Shown here: positions 1 through 10,474 of the stretch, one piece after another
Layout: every line of letters begins with the position of its first letter
How positions within the stretch are numbered: position 1 is the first letter of the stretch
Assembly (NCBI RefSeq): GCF_902506325.1
Contig: NZ_LR732328.1
Coordinates: forward strand, 434,001 to 498,000
DNA from: Limnobacter sp. 130
GTDB taxonomy: Bacteria; Pseudomonadota; Gammaproteobacteria; Burkholderiales; Burkholderiaceae_B
Reading direction: 5' to 3'
Length of the DNA: 64,000 nt
Notes under the pieces: generated by a model
Told to the model about the DNA's origin: nothing
Databases searched by the model: none
What the model saw: the letters and a program-made list of their open reading frames with translations, nothing else
Made by a program: the position numbers and the translations under genes

Positions 1-250
1 ACTCGAAACTCTCGCCAGGGCGTAGTGTGGGTTGTTCGCCGACCACGCCATCGCCTTTTACTTCTTGAACAATGTTGTGGGCGTCAGTAATGATCCAGTG
101 GCGACTCAGCAATTGTGCTGTTCTTTCACCCACATTTTCTATTTCAATGGTGTAGGCGAAAACATAAGGACCTTTGTCTTTGTCGCTTTGCTCCTCAAGA
201 AACTGGGTGCTGACTCGGACTTCAAACTGATAGGGTGACGGGCTACTCAT
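1..250 (-). CDS. apaG: ApaG family protein, partial (C-terminus off the left edge)
   Basis: The ATG is at 250 on the minus strand and reads MSSPSPYQFEVRVSTQFLEE, followed by YVFAYTIEIENVGE and LLSRHWIITDAHN. These are the conserved N-terminal two thirds of the ApaG (CorD) fold, an immunoglobulin-like beta domain of about 125 residues. Some 83 residues are visible and the frame runs off the window edge still open. The role of ApaG is poorly defined; E. coli mutants are linked to magnesium and cobalt sensitivity, and eukaryotic relatives occur in F-box proteins. It is divergent from rpe across about 150 bp, a common betaproteobacterial arrangement. Identification is firm; biochemical function is not. 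Confidence 0.9.
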   Translation of the reverse strand, partial: MSSPSPYQFEVRVSTQFLEEQSDKDKGPYVFAYTIEIENVGERTAQLLSRHWIITDAHNIVQEVKGDGVVGEQPTLRPGESFE

Positions 251-400
251 GCGGTGTGGCTTGTTTCTGTTGCTCTGGGCATTAAGTATGACTTCAAACC
301 CCCGTTTTCACAAATCCGAAGCCGCTTTCAAAGCCATTTGCCCGGGGTAACTTCGTTTAAACTCTTGCTTTGTGTCTGAATTTTTCTTCGAAGGCCTGCC

Positions 401-1081
401 ATGAACCCGTTTGTTATTGCTCCCAGTATTCTTTCAGCTGACTTTGCCCGTCTGGGCGACGAGGTGAAAAATGTCATTGCAGCGGGCGCAGACTGGGTTC
501 ACTTTGACGTCATGGACAATCATTACGTGCCCAACCTCACCATTGGCCCTTTGGTTTGCGAGGCCCTGCGCCCCCACACCACTGCGATGATTGATGTGCA
601 CCTGATGGTGCGTCCGGTCGATCGGATCATTCCCGATTTTGCCAAGGCGGGTGCCAACTTGATCAGCGTGCACCCAGAGGGAACGGATCACCTTGACCGA
701 ACGCTTGGCCTGATTCGCGACTCCGGTTGTCAGGCAGGCATTGTGCTCAACCCGGCCACCCCGATTTCCTGGGTGGATCACGTCATGGACAAACTCGACC
801 TTATTTTGGTGATGTCGGTAAACCCTGGTTTTGGCGGGCAAAGTTTCATTCCACAAGCCTTGGTGAAGCTGACCGAATTGCGCAAGCGAATTGATGCACA
901 TGTGGCCAAGGGCGGTCAAAATATTCGCCTTGAAGTGGATGGTGGCGTGAAGCCTGACAACATTGCGCAAATTGCACGCGCAGGTGCTGACACCTTTGTT
1001 GCCGGCTCGGCCATTTTCGGCAAACCCGACTACAAAGCCGTCATTGACCAAATGCGGGCAGAGTTGGCCACTACGAGATAA
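401..1081 (+). CDS. rpe: Ribulose-phosphate 3-epimerase
   Basis: Interconverts ribulose 5-phosphate and xylulose 5-phosphate in the pentose phosphate (and Calvin) pathway; cytosolic TIM barrel. All 226 residues match the family length. Visible signatures are [10 protein letters not shown] at the N-terminus, [17 protein letters not shown] (metal-binding His and catalytic Asp), [19 protein letters not shown] (phosphate-binding loop) and LEVDGGV with the second catalytic Asp. The ATG at 401 directly precedes the conserved N-terminus. It lies 6 bp upstream of gph, so the two are almost certainly cotranscribed and probably lead the trp genes. Confidence 0.97.
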   Translation: MNPFVIAPSILSADFARLGDEVKNVIAAGADWVHFDVMDNHYVPNLTIGPLVCEALRPHTTAMIDVHLMVRPVDRIIPDFAKAGANLISVHPEGTDHLDRTLGLIRDSGCQAGIVLNPATPISWVDHVMDKLDLILVMSVNPGFGGQSFIPQALVKLTELRKRIDAHVAKGGQNIRLEVDGGVKPDNIAQIARAGADTFVAGSAIFGKPDYKAVIDQMRAELATTR

Positions 1082-1087
1082 GCGACC

Positions 1088-1768
1088 ATGACCAAGAAAG
1101 CAGTATTGTTCGACCTCGATGGAACGCTTTTGCACACGGTGCCCGATCTGGCTGCCGCGGTGAATGCCATGTTGGCGGATTTGGGCAAACCCGTGTTACC
1201 CGAGGAAACCGTTGCAGTGTATGTGGGCAAGGGCGCAGAAAATCTGGTCAACAGAAGCCTTACCGGCAGCATGACCGAGAAGGCCTCCCCCGAACTGTAT
1301 GCCCAAGCCATGGCCAACTGGCAAGGTCATTACACCCACATCAATGGCAATCACTCGGTGTTTTATCCGGGCGTGAGGGAAGGGCTTGATCTGCTGAAGA
1401 ATGCCGGTTACAAACTGGCGGTGGTCACCAACAAGCCGGAACGTTTCACCAAGCCACTTCTTGAGCGCACTGGCATTGCCCATTACTTCGAGGTGGTCGT
1501 AGGCGGAGATACCTGCCCCGTGAAAAAACCCGACCCCATGCCCGTAACCCACGCCTGCAAGTTGCTTGGTGTTGAGCCCTCGCAGGCCCTGATGATTGGT
1601 GATTCCGTGAACGACGCGCTTGCTGCAAACGCAGCCGGCGTAGAGTGTTGGCTTTTGCCCTATGGTTACAACGAAGGGCGATCTGTTCACGACACACCGT
1701 GCGATGGCATCGTGAGCACGATCGAGAAAGCTGCACAACGCCTGCTGGGCACACGGGTACCACAATGA
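1088..1768 (+). CDS. gph: Phosphoglycolate phosphatase (HAD superfamily)
   Basis: Dephosphorylates 2-phosphoglycolate formed in DNA repair or by Rubisco oxygenation. The 226-residue HAD hydrolase shows motif [11 protein letters not shown] (nucleophile Asp9, acid Asp11), motif II VVTNKPE, a lysine-containing motif III and motif [15 protein letters not shown] helical cap domain lies between motifs I and II. Its stop overlaps the trpE start (ATGA at 1765-1768), so trpE is translationally coupled to it. The rpe-gph-trpE order is classical in Burkholderiales, which supports Gph over other HAD phosphatases. Confidence 0.93.
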   Translation: MTKKAVLFDLDGTLLHTVPDLAAAVNAMLADLGKPVLPEETVAVYVGKGAENLVNRSLTGSMTEKASPELYAQAMANWQGHYTHINGNHSVFYPGVREGLDLLKNAGYKLAVVTNKPERFTKPLLERTGIAHYFEVVVGGDTCPVKKPDPMPVTHACKLLGVEPSQALMIGDSVNDALAANAAGVECWLLPYGYNEGRSVHDTPCDGIVSTIEKAAQRLLGTRVPQ

Positions 1769-3270
1769 TTTCTAAAGCTGAATTTGATGCATTCGCAACA
1801 CAGGGGTATAACCGCATTCCGCTGATTGCGCGTTGCTATGCCGACCTCGATACACCCTTGTCGGTGTACCTCAAGCTTGCCAACAAGCCAAATACATTCT
1901 TGCTTGAATCGGTGGTGGGTGGCGAACGCTCTGGCCGTTATTCGTTTGTAGGTTTGCCTTCCACAATCACCATCAAGGTGGTTGAACATTCCGTGGTGGT
2001 ACAACAGCAGCGCCCGGACGGCACGCTGGACACGCTTGAGACATTCAACGGCGACCCGCTGCAATTTATCGAGCAGTACCATGCCCGTTTCAAAGTGCCG
2101 CCTGTCAACGGCAGTCCCCGTTTTTTTGGTGGGCTAGCCGGCTATTTTGGATATGACACGGTTCGCTACATTGAGCCTCGACTTGAGGCCAGTCGCAAAG
2201 CCGACGATTTGGGTATTCCCGATATTTTGCTGATGTTCACCGACCGCATGGCGGTGGTCGACAACATTCAAGGCACCATTCAGCTCATCGTGTTTGTCGA
2301 TCCAGCGCAAACCAATGCCTATGAAAACGGCGTTGCCGAGGTCAAGCGACTCATGGGCCAGCTTCGCCAGCCCATCGCCATTCCGGTCTCGGGCAGCAGC
2401 GAAAGTACCCCGATTGAACGCAGCATGAGCAAAGACTATTTCTTTGACATGGTGGCCAAGTCCAAAGAATACATCGCTGCCGGTGATGTCATGCAGGTGG
2501 TCTTGGGGCAGCGGCTGAGCAAACGCTTCACGCAAGACGCACTCATGCTTTATCGCGCCTTGCGTTCTCTGAATCCATCGCCTTATTTGTTCTATTACAA
2601 CTTCGGCAGTTTCCAAGTGGTGGGTTCATCTCCTGAAATTCTGGTGCGTCAAGACCAGGTCGAAGGCAAAGCGCCTTTGGTCACCTTGCGCCCCATCGCC
2701 GGCACTCGCCCACGCGGCAAATCACTGCAAGAAGATTTGGCACTTGCCGAAGAGCTGCTGGCCGATCCCAAAGAAATTGCAGAGCATGTCATGTTGATCG
2801 ACCTGGCTCGCAACGATGTGGGGCGTATCGCACAGGTCGGTTCTGTGCAGGTCACCGAGAAAATGATTATCGAGCGCTATTCTCATGTCATGCACATTGT
2901 CAGCAATGTCCAGGGCGACTTGAAGCCTGGTATGGGGGCCATGGATGTGCTCCGCGCCACTTTCCCTGCGGGCACGCTTTCCGGTGCACCCAAGGTGCGC
3001 GCCATGGAAATCATTGATGAACTCGAACCCACCAAGCGCGGCGTGTATGGCGGCGCCTGTGGCTATCTCAGTTTCACTGGCACCATGGATGTCGCCATCG
3101 CCATTCGCACTGGCGTGGTGAAAGACCAAACCTTGTATGTTCAGGCAGGTGCTGGCGTGGTCGCCGATTCCGTGGCCGAAAGCGAATGGCTCGAGACTGA
3201 GAACAAGGCGCGTGCGGTCATGCGCGCAGCCGAACTTGTGCAGGCTGGTCTGGACGGTGAGTTGTCGTGA
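1765..3270 (+). CDS. trpE: Anthranilate synthase component I
   Basis: Converts chorismate to anthranilate, using ammonia from TrpG: first committed step of tryptophan synthesis. I chose the ATG at 1765 ([10 protein letters not shown]...), not the longer open frame from 1645, because it overlaps the gph stop and gives the normal length of 501 residues. The LLES motif at residues 46-49 is the known tryptophan feedback site. The chorismate-binding core carries [52 protein letters not shown] (about residue 400) and [12 protein letters not shown]. It is feedback regulated by inference from LLES; no attenuator is evident. Confidence 0.97.
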   Translation: MISKAEFDAFATQGYNRIPLIARCYADLDTPLSVYLKLANKPNTFLLESVVGGERSGRYSFVGLPSTITIKVVEHSVVVQQQRPDGTLDTLETFNGDPLQFIEQYHARFKVPPVNGSPRFFGGLAGYFGYDTVRYIEPRLEASRKADDLGIPDILLMFTDRMAVVDNIQGTIQLIVFVDPAQTNAYENGVAEVKRLMGQLRQPIAIPVSGSSESTPIERSMSKDYFFDMVAKSKEYIAAGDVMQVVLGQRLSKRFTQDALMLYRALRSLNPSPYLFYYNFGSFQVVGSSPEILVRQDQVEGKAPLVTLRPIAGTRPRGKSLQEDLALAEELLADPKEIAEHVMLIDLARNDVGRIAQVGSVQVTEKMIIERYSHVMHIVSNVQGDLKPGMGAMDVLRATFPAGTLSGAPKVRAMEIIDELEPTKRGVYGGACGYLSFTGTMDVAIAIRTGVVKDQTLYVQAGAGVVADSVAESEWLETENKARAVMRAAELVQAGLDGELS

Positions 3271-3368
3271 TTGTCTCTACCCGCAAGGGGCCGTGGCGGG
3301 TGCGTGTGTTAAAATTTTGACAAATCACGCACTTGTTTCTTCCCCCCTATTCGAAATGCAGGCCCGCC

Positions 3369-3938
3369 ATGCTGTTGATGATCGACAACTACGACAGTTT
3401 TACCTTCAATCTTGTCCAGTACTTGGGTGAATTGGGTCAGCAAGTGCATGTTGTTCGCAACGATGCCATCACAGTCGATGAAGCACTAAGCCTCAAACCT
3501 CGTGCGGTGTGTGTTTCGCCTGGCCCCTGTTCACCAGCGCAGGCCGGCGTGTCCATCGAAATCATTCAGCGAATGGCCGGTGTGGTTCCCGTTTTGGGTG
3601 TGTGCCTGGGGCATCAGGCCATTGGCGAAGCCTTCGGTGGCAAGGTTGTACGTGCCAAAACCATCATGCACGGAAAAACATCCCCGGTTCATCATCACAA
3701 TGTGGGTGTCTTTGAGGGCTTGCCCAACCCGCTTATCTGCATTCGCTATCACTCATTGGCGATCGAGCGGGAAAGCTTGCCCGATTGCCTTGAAATCACC
3801 GCAGAAACAGCAGATGGTGAAATCATGGGTGTTCGTCATAAAACGCTGGATATCGAGGGTGTTCAGTTTCATCCTGAATCCATCCTGAGTGACCGCGGGC
3901 ATGATCTGCTCAAAAATTTCCTTAAGCGCGTTAACTAA
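3369..3938 (+). CDS. trpG: Anthranilate synthase component II (glutamine amidotransferase)
   Basis: Class I glutamine amidotransferase that hydrolyses glutamine and channels ammonia to TrpE. The ATG at 3369 gives [20 protein letters not shown], the standard N-terminus, and 189 residues; an upstream in-frame ATG at 3333 adds 12 unsupported residues. The catalytic triad is visible: Cys in GVCLGHQA (about residue 79) and His/Glu in QFHPES (about 168 and 170). A 98-bp gap separates it from trpE. That gap contains the inverted repeat ACCCGC/GCGGGT and TGCGTG/CACGCA, which might reflect an internal processing or control site; no function is demonstrable. The TrpG sequence also resembles PabA, so dual use in folate synthesis is possible. 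Confidence 0.95.
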   Translation: MLLMIDNYDSFTFNLVQYLGELGQQVHVVRNDAITVDEALSLKPRAVCVSPGPCSPAQAGVSIEIIQRMAGVVPVLGVCLGHQAIGEAFGGKVVRAKTIMHGKTSPVHHHNVGVFEGLPNPLICIRYHSLAIERESLPDCLEITAETADGEIMGVRHKTLDIEGVQFHPESILSDRGHDLLKNFLKRVN

Positions 3939-3958
3939 ACCCTTAACCCCCAAATCTC

Positions 3959-4996
3959 ATGTCCCAGTCATTTAATTACCCCGCCATTTTGAATCAACTG
4001 CTTGCTGGGCAAGACTTGTCGCATGAACTCACCCGAAATGCATTTCAGCAACTATTGAGTGGTGGTTTGACCACTGCGCAAATCGCTGGTTTGCTGGTTG
4101 GCTTGCGTGTCAAAGGCGAAACAGCCGAAGAAGTGGCTGCCGCCGCGCAAGTCATGCGAGATCTGGTCACTCCGGTCGAGTTGCCCGCAGGCACTGAGGT
4201 TGTCGATCTATGCGGCACGGGTGGCGATGGTGCGCAAACATTTAATATTTCAACTGCCTGCATGTTCGTGCTGGCAGCCGCCGGCGCCAAAGTGGGCAAG
4301 CACGGTGGTCGTAGCGTGTCCTCTAATTCGGGCAGCGCCGATGTACTTGAATTGCTTGGCGCCAACATCAATCTGAAGCCGACCCAGGTTGCAGAATCAA
4401 TCGCCCAAGTGGGCATTGGATTCATGTTCGCACCGAATCATCACAGTGCCATGCGTTTTGCGGGCCCGGTTCGCAAAGAACTGGGTGTGCGCACGGTGTT
4501 CAACATTCTCGGCCCACTCACCAATCCGGCCAATGCCAAGCGCCAGGTCATGGGTGTGTATAGCGCCAATTTGCTCGACTTACAGGCCGAAGTGCTCAAG
4601 CGTTTGGGGTCCATTCAAGCGCTCATCGTGCATGGTGAAAATGGCATGGACGAACTGTGTATTGAATGCGACTCAAAAATTGCTGAGCTACGCGATGGTG
4701 AAATCAAGCACTACAGCATCAAGCCCGAAGACTTTGGTCTCGCACGCGCATCACACAGCAGCCTGCATGCAGGTTCTGTCCAAGAGTCTCGCGACAAAAT
4801 TTTCCATGCATTGAATGGCAAGGGCGGTGCAATTGGTGACATCGTGTTGCTCAACAGCGCAGCAGGTCTGTATACAGCAGGTGTTGCAGGTAGTCTGAAA
4901 GAGGGCATTGATGTGGCGCGCTCCACCGTGGCCAGTGGTGCAGCAATCCGCAAACTCAATGAGTTCGTCGACTTTACCAAGTCGATTGAGCAATAA
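3959..4996 (+). CDS. trpD: Anthranilate phosphoribosyltransferase
   Basis: Transfers the phosphoribosyl group of PRPP to anthranilate. The 345-residue protein has the helical N-terminal domain followed by the glycine-rich PRPP loop CGTGGDGAQTFNIST (from about residue 85), KHGGRSVSSNSGSADVLE and the FMFAPNHHSAMR anthranilate region, with FNILGPLTNPA further on. It starts 20 bp after trpG and ends 9 bp before trpC, so it belongs to the same transcript. Length and motifs are unremarkable. Confidence 0.97.
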   Translation: MSQSFNYPAILNQLLAGQDLSHELTRNAFQQLLSGGLTTAQIAGLLVGLRVKGETAEEVAAAAQVMRDLVTPVELPAGTEVVDLCGTGGDGAQTFNISTACMFVLAAAGAKVGKHGGRSVSSNSGSADVLELLGANINLKPTQVAESIAQVGIGFMFAPNHHSAMRFAGPVRKELGVRTVFNILGPLTNPANAKRQVMGVYSANLLDLQAEVLKRLGSIQALIVHGENGMDELCIECDSKIAELRDGEIKHYSIKPEDFGLARASHSSLHAGSVQESRDKIFHALNGKGGAIGDIVLLNSAAGLYTAGVAGSLKEGIDVARSTVASGAAIRKLNEFVDFTKSIEQ

Positions 4997-5005
4997 GGCA
5001 GAACC

Positions 5006-5794
5006 ATGAGCGATATTCTTGACAAAATTTTAGCCACCAAGCGCGAAGAAATTGCACAGGGCAAGCAGGTTTTGTCTGAAGTGCAATGGTTGACCAAGGC
5101 CGCAAAGCTGCCCCCAACGCGGGGTTTTGGCAACGCCATGAAAACAGCGGTGGCCAAAGGCCTGCCTGCAGTCATTGCGGAAGTAAAACGTGCCAGCCCC
5201 AGCAAAGGCATTCTGCGCGAACCTTTTGATCCCGTGGAAATCGCAAAAAGCTATGCCGAGCATGGTGCAACTTGTTTGTCGGTGCTCACTGACATTCAAT
5301 ATTTCAAAGGCGCGCCCCAGTACCTCGACATGGCGCGCGAGGCGAGTGGTCTGCCCTGCATCCGCAAAGATTTCATTATCGACACCTATCAGGTTGTACA
5401 AGCCCGGGGTCTGGGCGCCGATGCCATTTTGCTGATTGTTTCAGCCTTGCAGTTGCCTCAACTGCTGGAACTCGAGCAATGCGCCAATGAGCTGGGTATG
5501 GATGTACTTGTCGAAGTGCATGATGCACAAGAAATGGACATTGCCTTGCAATTAAAAACACCACTGATTGGTGTAAACAATCGCAATTTGCGCACTTTTG
5601 AAACTTCATTGCAAACCACGCTTGATCTGAAAGGTCGGGTGGGCCCAGAGCATTTGCTGATCACCGAGAGTGGCATTGCTACCCGTGACGATGTGGCCCT
5701 AATGCGTGCCAATGATATTCACGCATTTTTGGTTGGCGAGGCGTTCATGCGGGCAGCCTCGCCAGGGCAGGCACTGGCAGATCTTTTTTATTGA
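5006..5794 (+). CDS. trpC: Indole-3-glycerol phosphate synthase
   Basis: Closes the ring of carboxyphenylamino-deoxyribulose phosphate to give indole-3-glycerol phosphate. It is a monofunctional 262-residue TIM barrel; no PRAI (TrpF) domain is fused, as usual in betaproteobacteria. Signatures are [13 protein letters not shown] (catalytic Glu and Lys, about residues 55-67), [14 protein letters not shown] and the GVNNRNL phosphate loop. Its stop overlaps the convergent M61 peptidase stop by 7 bp, and no terminator hairpin is visible between them. trpF, trpB and trpA are not in the window. Confidence 0.96.
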   Translation: MSDILDKILATKREEIAQGKQVLSEVQWLTKAAKLPPTRGFGNAMKTAVAKGLPAVIAEVKRASPSKGILREPFDPVEIAKSYAEHGATCLSVLTDIQYFKGAPQYLDMAREASGLPCIRKDFIIDTYQVVQARGLGADAILLIVSALQLPQLLELEQCANELGMDVLVEVHDAQEMDIALQLKTPLIGVNNRNLRTFETSLQTTLDLKGRVGPEHLLITESGIATRDDVALMRANDIHAFLVGEAFMRAASPGQALADLFY

Positions 5795-7626
5795 AGCCAA
5801 GGGGCAGGCACAACCTCGCCCTCGCTTTGTTCCGGTTTTTTGATTGTCCATTCATTGGATGCCGGTTCGGCTGGTACCAAACTAAATTCCATCAGCCGAT
5901 CTGCGCGAAATGCAATTGCGCGCAGTGGTGTTCCGGGCCGGCTTGCTGCCAATAGCCGTTTGTAGTTGGTTTCGGTCAGTTTTTTCTCACCCAATGCCAC
6001 CAGCCAATCGCCTGCTGAAATGCCACTCGCGTGGGCAGGACCACCGTTAATCACCTGCTTTACCAACATACCTTCAGGTTTAAATTGCCCGTGTAACCCA
6101 AGGTAAATTTGCTCATCATTTTGAGTTTGACTCAGGCTCAAGCCAAAGGTCTTTAAGGCCTCGTCCAATGGCAGCTCGTCGGTGCTCTGTGTCCATTGTT
6201 CAATTTCCCGGTTTAGCTCAATCCCTGTGGCTTCCAGCACCAGGCCTGGGAACTCATCCTCCTTCAGTCCCTCGCCAGTCAATCCTTTGCGTTGCCACAT
6301 CAAGCGCATCACATCGTCCAGGCTTTTCTGGCCGCTGCTTTGTTTTCGAATTGCGGAATCAATACACAAAGCCACAAGTGAGCCCTTGGTGTAGTAACTC
6401 ACAATTGCGTTGGGTGCATTTTCATCTTGTCGATAGTATTTGGTCCAGGCATCAAAAGAGCTGTCCGACACAGATTGATTCATGCGTCCAGGGCCCTTTC
6501 TCACCTGTGTAATGTTCCTGCATACGCTTTTCAGGTATGCCTCTTCGTCCAACTTGCCCGCACGTGCCAACACAACATCATCGTAATAGGATGTAAAACC
6601 CTCGAAAATCCACAACAATCGGGTGTAATTTTCCTGGGTCAGATCATAGGGAACAAATGCAGCTGGTTTCATGCGCTTCACATTCCAGGAATGAAAGTAC
6701 TCATGGCTGCAAAGTCCCAAAAAGCCTTCATAGGCTTTGGACGTTTTCTCAACACCACATTGAGGCAATTCGTTCGCGTTAAAAAGCAATGAAGTGCTGT
6801 TGCGGTGTTCCAGACCACCGTAACCATTGTCGGTCGCATGCAGCATAAACACATACCGCTCAAAAGGCGCACGTTTGGTGTCGGGTTCAAACAAGGCGAT
6901 CTGAATTTCGCACACAGGCTTCAGGTCGTTGCAAATCCGTTGCAAATCCAGGTCGGTGTCTGCGCCATACACTGCAAATACATGCTCAACTCCCAACACA
7001 GAAAAGCTTTCTACCCGCAAGGCGCCCATTTCAATTGGGTGGTCGATCAGGCAGTCAAAATCCGTCGCTATAAATTTGACTTGACCCCCTGCCCGAAGAA
7101 TCGGGCAGCCATGTGGGTCTTTCAAGGTTCCAGGCTGGCTGGGCAAGCCGCAGGCGACCAGCCAGTCCTGTAAGTCGTCGCTAGGTCTGGAAATGGTCAA
7201 CTCAACCGGTTCTTGTTCAAATCCCTTCGGGCACAGAAACAGGCTGGTGCCGTTGAAAAAACCATGGGTGTCGTCCAGGTGTGCGCCGCGCACTGACAAA
7301 TCCCAGGCATACACTCGCCATTCGCATTGAATTAAAAGTGAATGCGCGGCAAGCCCAATCTGCGCGCCATCGACATGTACTCGCCAGCTGTCCTTCCTTT
7401 CCCGTGTGACCGTGGTTTCAACCTGTCCTACACGGGCCCGCACATAAAGCACGTTCCGTGCAAATTCACGAATCAGGTAACTGCCAGGAATCCAGGCGGG
7501 CAACGTTAAGTCAATCCAGCGCTCGTCGCCAGTGCCTTGCAGTTGGTCCCGTGCAATCTCAAATTGCAATTGAACGTCGAAATAGTGGCCTTTCGGGTCT
7601 GCCACCGTGACCTGGTAATGCAACAT
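5788..7626 (-). CDS. M61 family glycyl aminopeptidase with PDZ domain
   Basis: Predicted zinc metallopeptidase of family M61, whose characterised members release N-terminal glycine (and alanine). I start it at the ATG at 7626 ([18 protein letters not shown]...), giving 612 residues; 28 more upstream residues are open but lie in the intergenic stretch. Order of parts: beta-sandwich N-domain (about 1-170), thermolysin-like domain with HEYFH at 308-312 and the third ligand Glu in [12 protein letters not shown] (Glu342), then a PDZ domain (about 505-580, with [19 protein letters not shown]). No signal peptide is apparent, so it is probably cytosolic. It starts 16 bp after the AcuI gene and is likely the last gene of that leftward operon. 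Confidence 0.9.
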   Translation of the reverse strand: MLHYQVTVADPKGHYFDVQLQFEIARDQLQGTGDERWIDLTLPAWIPGSYLIREFARNVLYVRARVGQVETTVTRERKDSWRVHVDGAQIGLAAHSLLIQCEWRVYAWDLSVRGAHLDDTHGFFNGTSLFLCPKGFEQEPVELTISRPSDDLQDWLVACGLPSQPGTLKDPHGCPILRAGGQVKFIATDFDCLIDHPIEMGALRVESFSVLGVEHVFAVYGADTDLDLQRICNDLKPVCEIQIALFEPDTKRAPFERYVFMLHATDNGYGGLEHRNSTSLLFNANELPQCGVEKTSKAYEGFLGLCSHEYFHSWNVKRMKPAAFVPYDLTQENYTRLLWIFEGFTSYYDDVVLARAGKLDEEAYLKSVCRNITQVRKGPGRMNQSVSDSSFDAWTKYYRQDENAPNAIVSYYTKGSLVALCIDSAIRKQSSGQKSLDDVMRLMWQRKGLTGEGLKEDEFPGLVLEATGIELNREIEQWTQSTDELPLDEALKTFGLSLSQTQNDEQIYLGLHGQFKPEGMLVKQVINGGPAHASGISAGDWLVALGEKKLTETNYKRLLAASRPGTPLRAIAFRADRLMEFSLVPAEPASNEWTIKKPEQSEGEVVPAPWLQ

Positions 7627-7642
7627 GGTAGTCGTCTGTGTA

Positions 7643-8626
7643 TTAAATTTTGATAAGCACGCGGCCCGTGTTGGTTCCTGCCATAATTTGGGCAGCTGCT
7701 TCAATCGCACCTTCCAGTGGAAGTGTGCGTGAGAGTCCTTCCAACTTTTTCAGATCAAGGTCGGCAGCTAGTCTGCGCCAAGCTTCCTCACGCACTGGCA
7801 AGCGTGCCATCACCGAGTCAACGCCCGTCAAGGTAACGCCCCGTAAAATAAATGGTGCCACCGAAGAAGGCAAATCCATGCCTTGGGCCAAACCACATGC
7901 AGTCACCGTGCCACCGTATTTGGTCTGTGCACAGGCATTGGCCAGGGTGTGTGATCCCACGCAGTCCACAACACCAGCCCAGCGCTCGCGTTGTAAAGGT
8001 TTTCCGGGCTCACTCAACAACTTTCGGTCCATGACTTCGCTCGCGCCCAAACCTTTCAGGAAATCAGTTTGTTCAGGTTTGCCGCTGGTCGCCACTACGG
8101 TGTAGCCCAGCTTGCTCAACAGTGCGATTGCAATACTGCCGACGCCGCCAGTTGCACCAGTCACTAAAATTTCACCGCTACCAGGTTTCACGCCGCCTTT
8201 TTCAAGGCCCAGCACACACAACATGGCGGTGTAGCCCGCGGTACCGATCGCCATGGCCTGCGCAGGGCTTAAACCCGCTGGTCGTTTAATCAGCCAATCC
8301 CCTTTCAGTTTTGCTTTTTCGGCCAGGCAACCCCAGTGCGTTTCTCCCACGCCAAATCCATTGAGAATTACTTCGTCTCCAGGTTTGAATCCAGGGTGGG
8401 CGCTTTCCAATACGGTACCTGCACCATCAATGCCCGCAACCATGGGCCATTGGCGCACCACAGGTGACTTGTTGCAAATTGCCAGGCCGTCTTTGTAATT
8501 GAGTGTGGAATGGGAAATTCGAACCAGCACGTCACCAGCTTCAGGCAACTGGCTTTCGTCCAGTTGCTCAATACTGGCCTTGAACTCGCCTTGTTCGTTT
8601 TTTTGAAGAAATACCGCTTTGAACAT
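7643..8626 (-). CDS. acuI: AcuI/YhdH-type NADPH-dependent acryloyl-CoA reductase (MDR superfamily)
   Basis: Medium-chain reductase of the YhdH/AcuI group, which reduces acryloyl-CoA to propanoyl-CoA and also quinone-like enones. The 327 residues contain the GroES-like domain with TLNYKDGLAI and PMVAGIDGAGTV, then the Rossmann loop VTGATGGVGSIAIALLSK and VVATSGK. Catalytic zinc ligands are absent, as expected for this subgroup. The ATG at 8626 is preceded by a good Shine-Dalgarno (AAGGAAGGA). It lies between DUF3429 and M61 genes. Detoxifying reactive acryloyl-CoA or other enones is plausible, but the substrate here is not shown. Confidence 0.85.
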   Translation of the reverse strand: MFKAVFLQKNEQGEFKASIEQLDESQLPEAGDVLVRISHSTLNYKDGLAICNKSPVVRQWPMVAGIDGAGTVLESAHPGFKPGDEVILNGFGVGETHWGCLAEKAKLKGDWLIKRPAGLSPAQAMAIGTAGYTAMLCVLGLEKGGVKPGSGEILVTGATGGVGSIAIALLSKLGYTVVATSGKPEQTDFLKGLGASEVMDRKLLSEPGKPLQRERWAGVVDCVGSHTLANACAQTKYGGTVTACGLAQGMDLPSSVAPFILRGVTLTGVDSVMARLPVREEAWRRLAADLDLKKLEGLSRTLPLEGAIEAAAQIMAGTNTGRVLIKI

Positions 8627-8677
8627 ACTTTGTCCTTCCTTGCTTTTTGGTCAGTCCTGAAAAATAGACTACACCAT

Positions 8678-9166
8678 TTAAGCAAAGCAGGCGGTCACTA
8701 ACAATCCAACAATTGCACCCAATGTCAGGTGGTTTCTCAGACGCAGGTAAGCATCGAACGCCTTCATGGGCTTTAAAAAGCGCTGGTCTACCATCCATAC
8801 CAAAGCCAGAATCAGGGCAAGAATCCAAAGGGTGGATTCAGGGGGAGAGAATGCGCCAGCCAGCCAGGCCAACAGTGAGGGCGTTACTCCCCAGATAAAA
8901 CTTCGTGTTTCAAATTCCGATTGATCCAATTCGGCAAGGTAAACAGGTTGGTCCTGGCTGCTGAGTGAAATAGCCAGTCCCCAATGCACAGCGCCCAAAA
9001 ACGAAACAATGCACAATGCGTAAATCAGGTTGTAATTGGCAAAGCGCTCCGCGATCTCGGTACCGCTGTATATGCCGGTCAACGCAGCCAATCCCAAAAA
9101 TGGAATCAGCCCTGCGTAACCGAGCACATTCATCCAGTGAGTTTTCAATGTTGGTGCCATCGTCAT
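8678..9166 (-). CDS. DUF3429 family inner-membrane protein
   Basis: The 162-residue hydrophobic protein has about five predicted membrane segments, beginning with LGYAGLIPFLGLAAL after a short polar N-terminus. FLGAVHWGLAIS and the SLLAWLAG segment are typical of DUF3429. No catalytic motif is obvious and the molecular function of the family is unknown. Its ATG overlaps the stop of the photolyase-like gene (ATGA at 9163-9166), which implies translational coupling. DUF3429 genes are often found near photolyase and light-stress genes, so a membrane photoprotection role is a reasonable guess but only that. Confidence 0.8.
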   Translation of the reverse strand: MTMAPTLKTHWMNVLGYAGLIPFLGLAALTGIYSGTEIAERFANYNLIYALCIVSFLGAVHWGLAISLSSQDQPVYLAELDQSEFETRSFIWGVTPSLLAWLAGAFSPPESTLWILALILALVWMVDQRFLKPMKAFDAYLRLRNHLTLGAIVGLLVTACFA

Positions 9167-10443
9167 TCCATCAATATTGCGCCATGTACAGCTTCTTCAA
9201 GGCTTCCGGCCATCAAGGTGGTCTCCCTGTAAAAACGTGAAAAGCTCTGCTGAAAACGAGAAGGGCTGGGTAGCAGTTTGTCTTCCGCGTTCCATCGAAC
9301 CGGAAAACAACGGCCCATCATCACATAGCCTGAATTCAATGTTTCCCTCAACTCAAACTCGGTGCCTGTTTGAATAAAGCGAGCCAGCATGGTTGCGCAG
9401 TGAGCAATGTCATCGGTGTTCACAACCCATATTTGATCGCAACCGGTTTCCATGGCATTCAGCACGAAATCCCAGCGTTGTTTGCTCCAGGGGTGGGCTT
9501 TGTGAAATGCGCAGTCAATCAAGCCCACGCGCAACTCGCCGGTTTGCGTCAAATCAAAGCAGGCTTTGAGCTCCCAAGGGTGCACCAAATTAATCTTCTT
9601 GAAATTGCCCATCAAGCTACTGCATGAGTCAACACCAGCCTGTTGACGAAGGTCCACTGTCTTGCGTTTTAGCGTGTCGGTCAACAGTTCAAGATCAAAG
9701 TTGTGGCATCCCGGTTCCTGCGCGCCAATCGCGGGCGCATTTCTTTCGCATCCCACATCGCGTTTGCTCCGGGCAATCGATTCCAAGTCTTCATAATCGG
9801 TATCAATGGCCGTCCCGCTGCAATTCCACATCGGTGCATATTTCTTGACATTGTCCGAGTTGAAAACATAGGGTTTGTGGCTAAACGTCCCAGCCACCCA
9901 TTGCCAGCTCAAGTGGTTAGATGCCAGGTCCCCGTCCAGCAGGTGGGCGTACATCCAGTCAGCGCCCACTTTCCAGTGCACTTTTCGCATGTGAACCACA
10001 TAGGACGCTATCCACATCCGGACATGGTTGTGCAAATAGCCAGTCTCATAAAGAAGGGCAACTCCAGCATCGATTGCTGCAACCCCTGTTCGGCCTTCCC
10101 GAATGTCGCCTGGCAACTGCGAGCTGTACTTGCCCGACCACACTGGTCTGCGGACATCGCTCAATATTCCGTTACCCAACTCAGCATGTGCGTGTTTGAA
10201 GAACTCCCGCCACGCAAATTCAAAGATCAGCTTGTCCTCGAAACTCAGGCGATACTTCTCCATCAATATTTGGGTCGCCTCTCGCACACTCAAGTAGCCA
10301 TGAGTAATCCAGGGGGAAAGTCGCGTTACTGCGCCATCCAGAAAATTCCGGGTGCGGCTGTACCTTGCCGGGTCCACTGTCGCAAGTGCGTTCAGTGCAG
10401 CAAGGCGGCTGGGTTCAAATTTGACGGGTGTTTGGTGCTGCAT
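9163..10443 (-). CDS. Photolyase/cryptochrome-like FAD protein with apparently permuted domains
   Basis: The 426-residue protein opens directly with the helical FAD-binding domain of photolyases: FEPSRLAALNAL, TRLSPWITHGYLS (36-52 region), FEFAWREFFKHA (74-85), a GYLHNHVRMWIASY helix, LLDGDLASNHLSWQWVAG (168-185) and FNSDNVKKYAP (194-204). The usual N-terminal alpha/beta antenna domain is absent. Residues about 283-405 instead look like such a domain: INLVHPWELKA, LRVGLIDCAFH, PWSKQRWDFVLNAM, DQIWVVNTDD, and LLPSPSRFQQSFSRFYRE, which resembles the linker that normally leads into the FAD domain. I infer a circular permutation. Whether it repairs DNA or acts as a light sensor cannot be told. 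The ATG at 10443 is 31 bp after the SDR stop. Confidence 0.8.
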   Translation of the reverse strand: MQHQTPVKFEPSRLAALNALATVDPARYSRTRNFLDGAVTRLSPWITHGYLSVREATQILMEKYRLSFEDKLIFEFAWREFFKHAHAELGNGILSDVRRPVWSGKYSSQLPGDIREGRTGVAAIDAGVALLYETGYLHNHVRMWIASYVVHMRKVHWKVGADWMYAHLLDGDLASNHLSWQWVAGTFSHKPYVFNSDNVKKYAPMWNCSGTAIDTDYEDLESIARSKRDVGCERNAPAIGAQEPGCHNFDLELLTDTLKRKTVDLRQQAGVDSCSSLMGNFKKINLVHPWELKACFDLTQTGELRVGLIDCAFHKAHPWSKQRWDFVLNAMETGCDQIWVVNTDDIAHCATMLARFIQTGTEFELRETLNSGYVMMGRCFPVRWNAEDKLLPSPSRFQQSFSRFYRETTLMAGSLEEAVHGAILME

Positions 10444-10474
10444 GACTGTGGCTCTTTATAGGATTGAATGGGGT

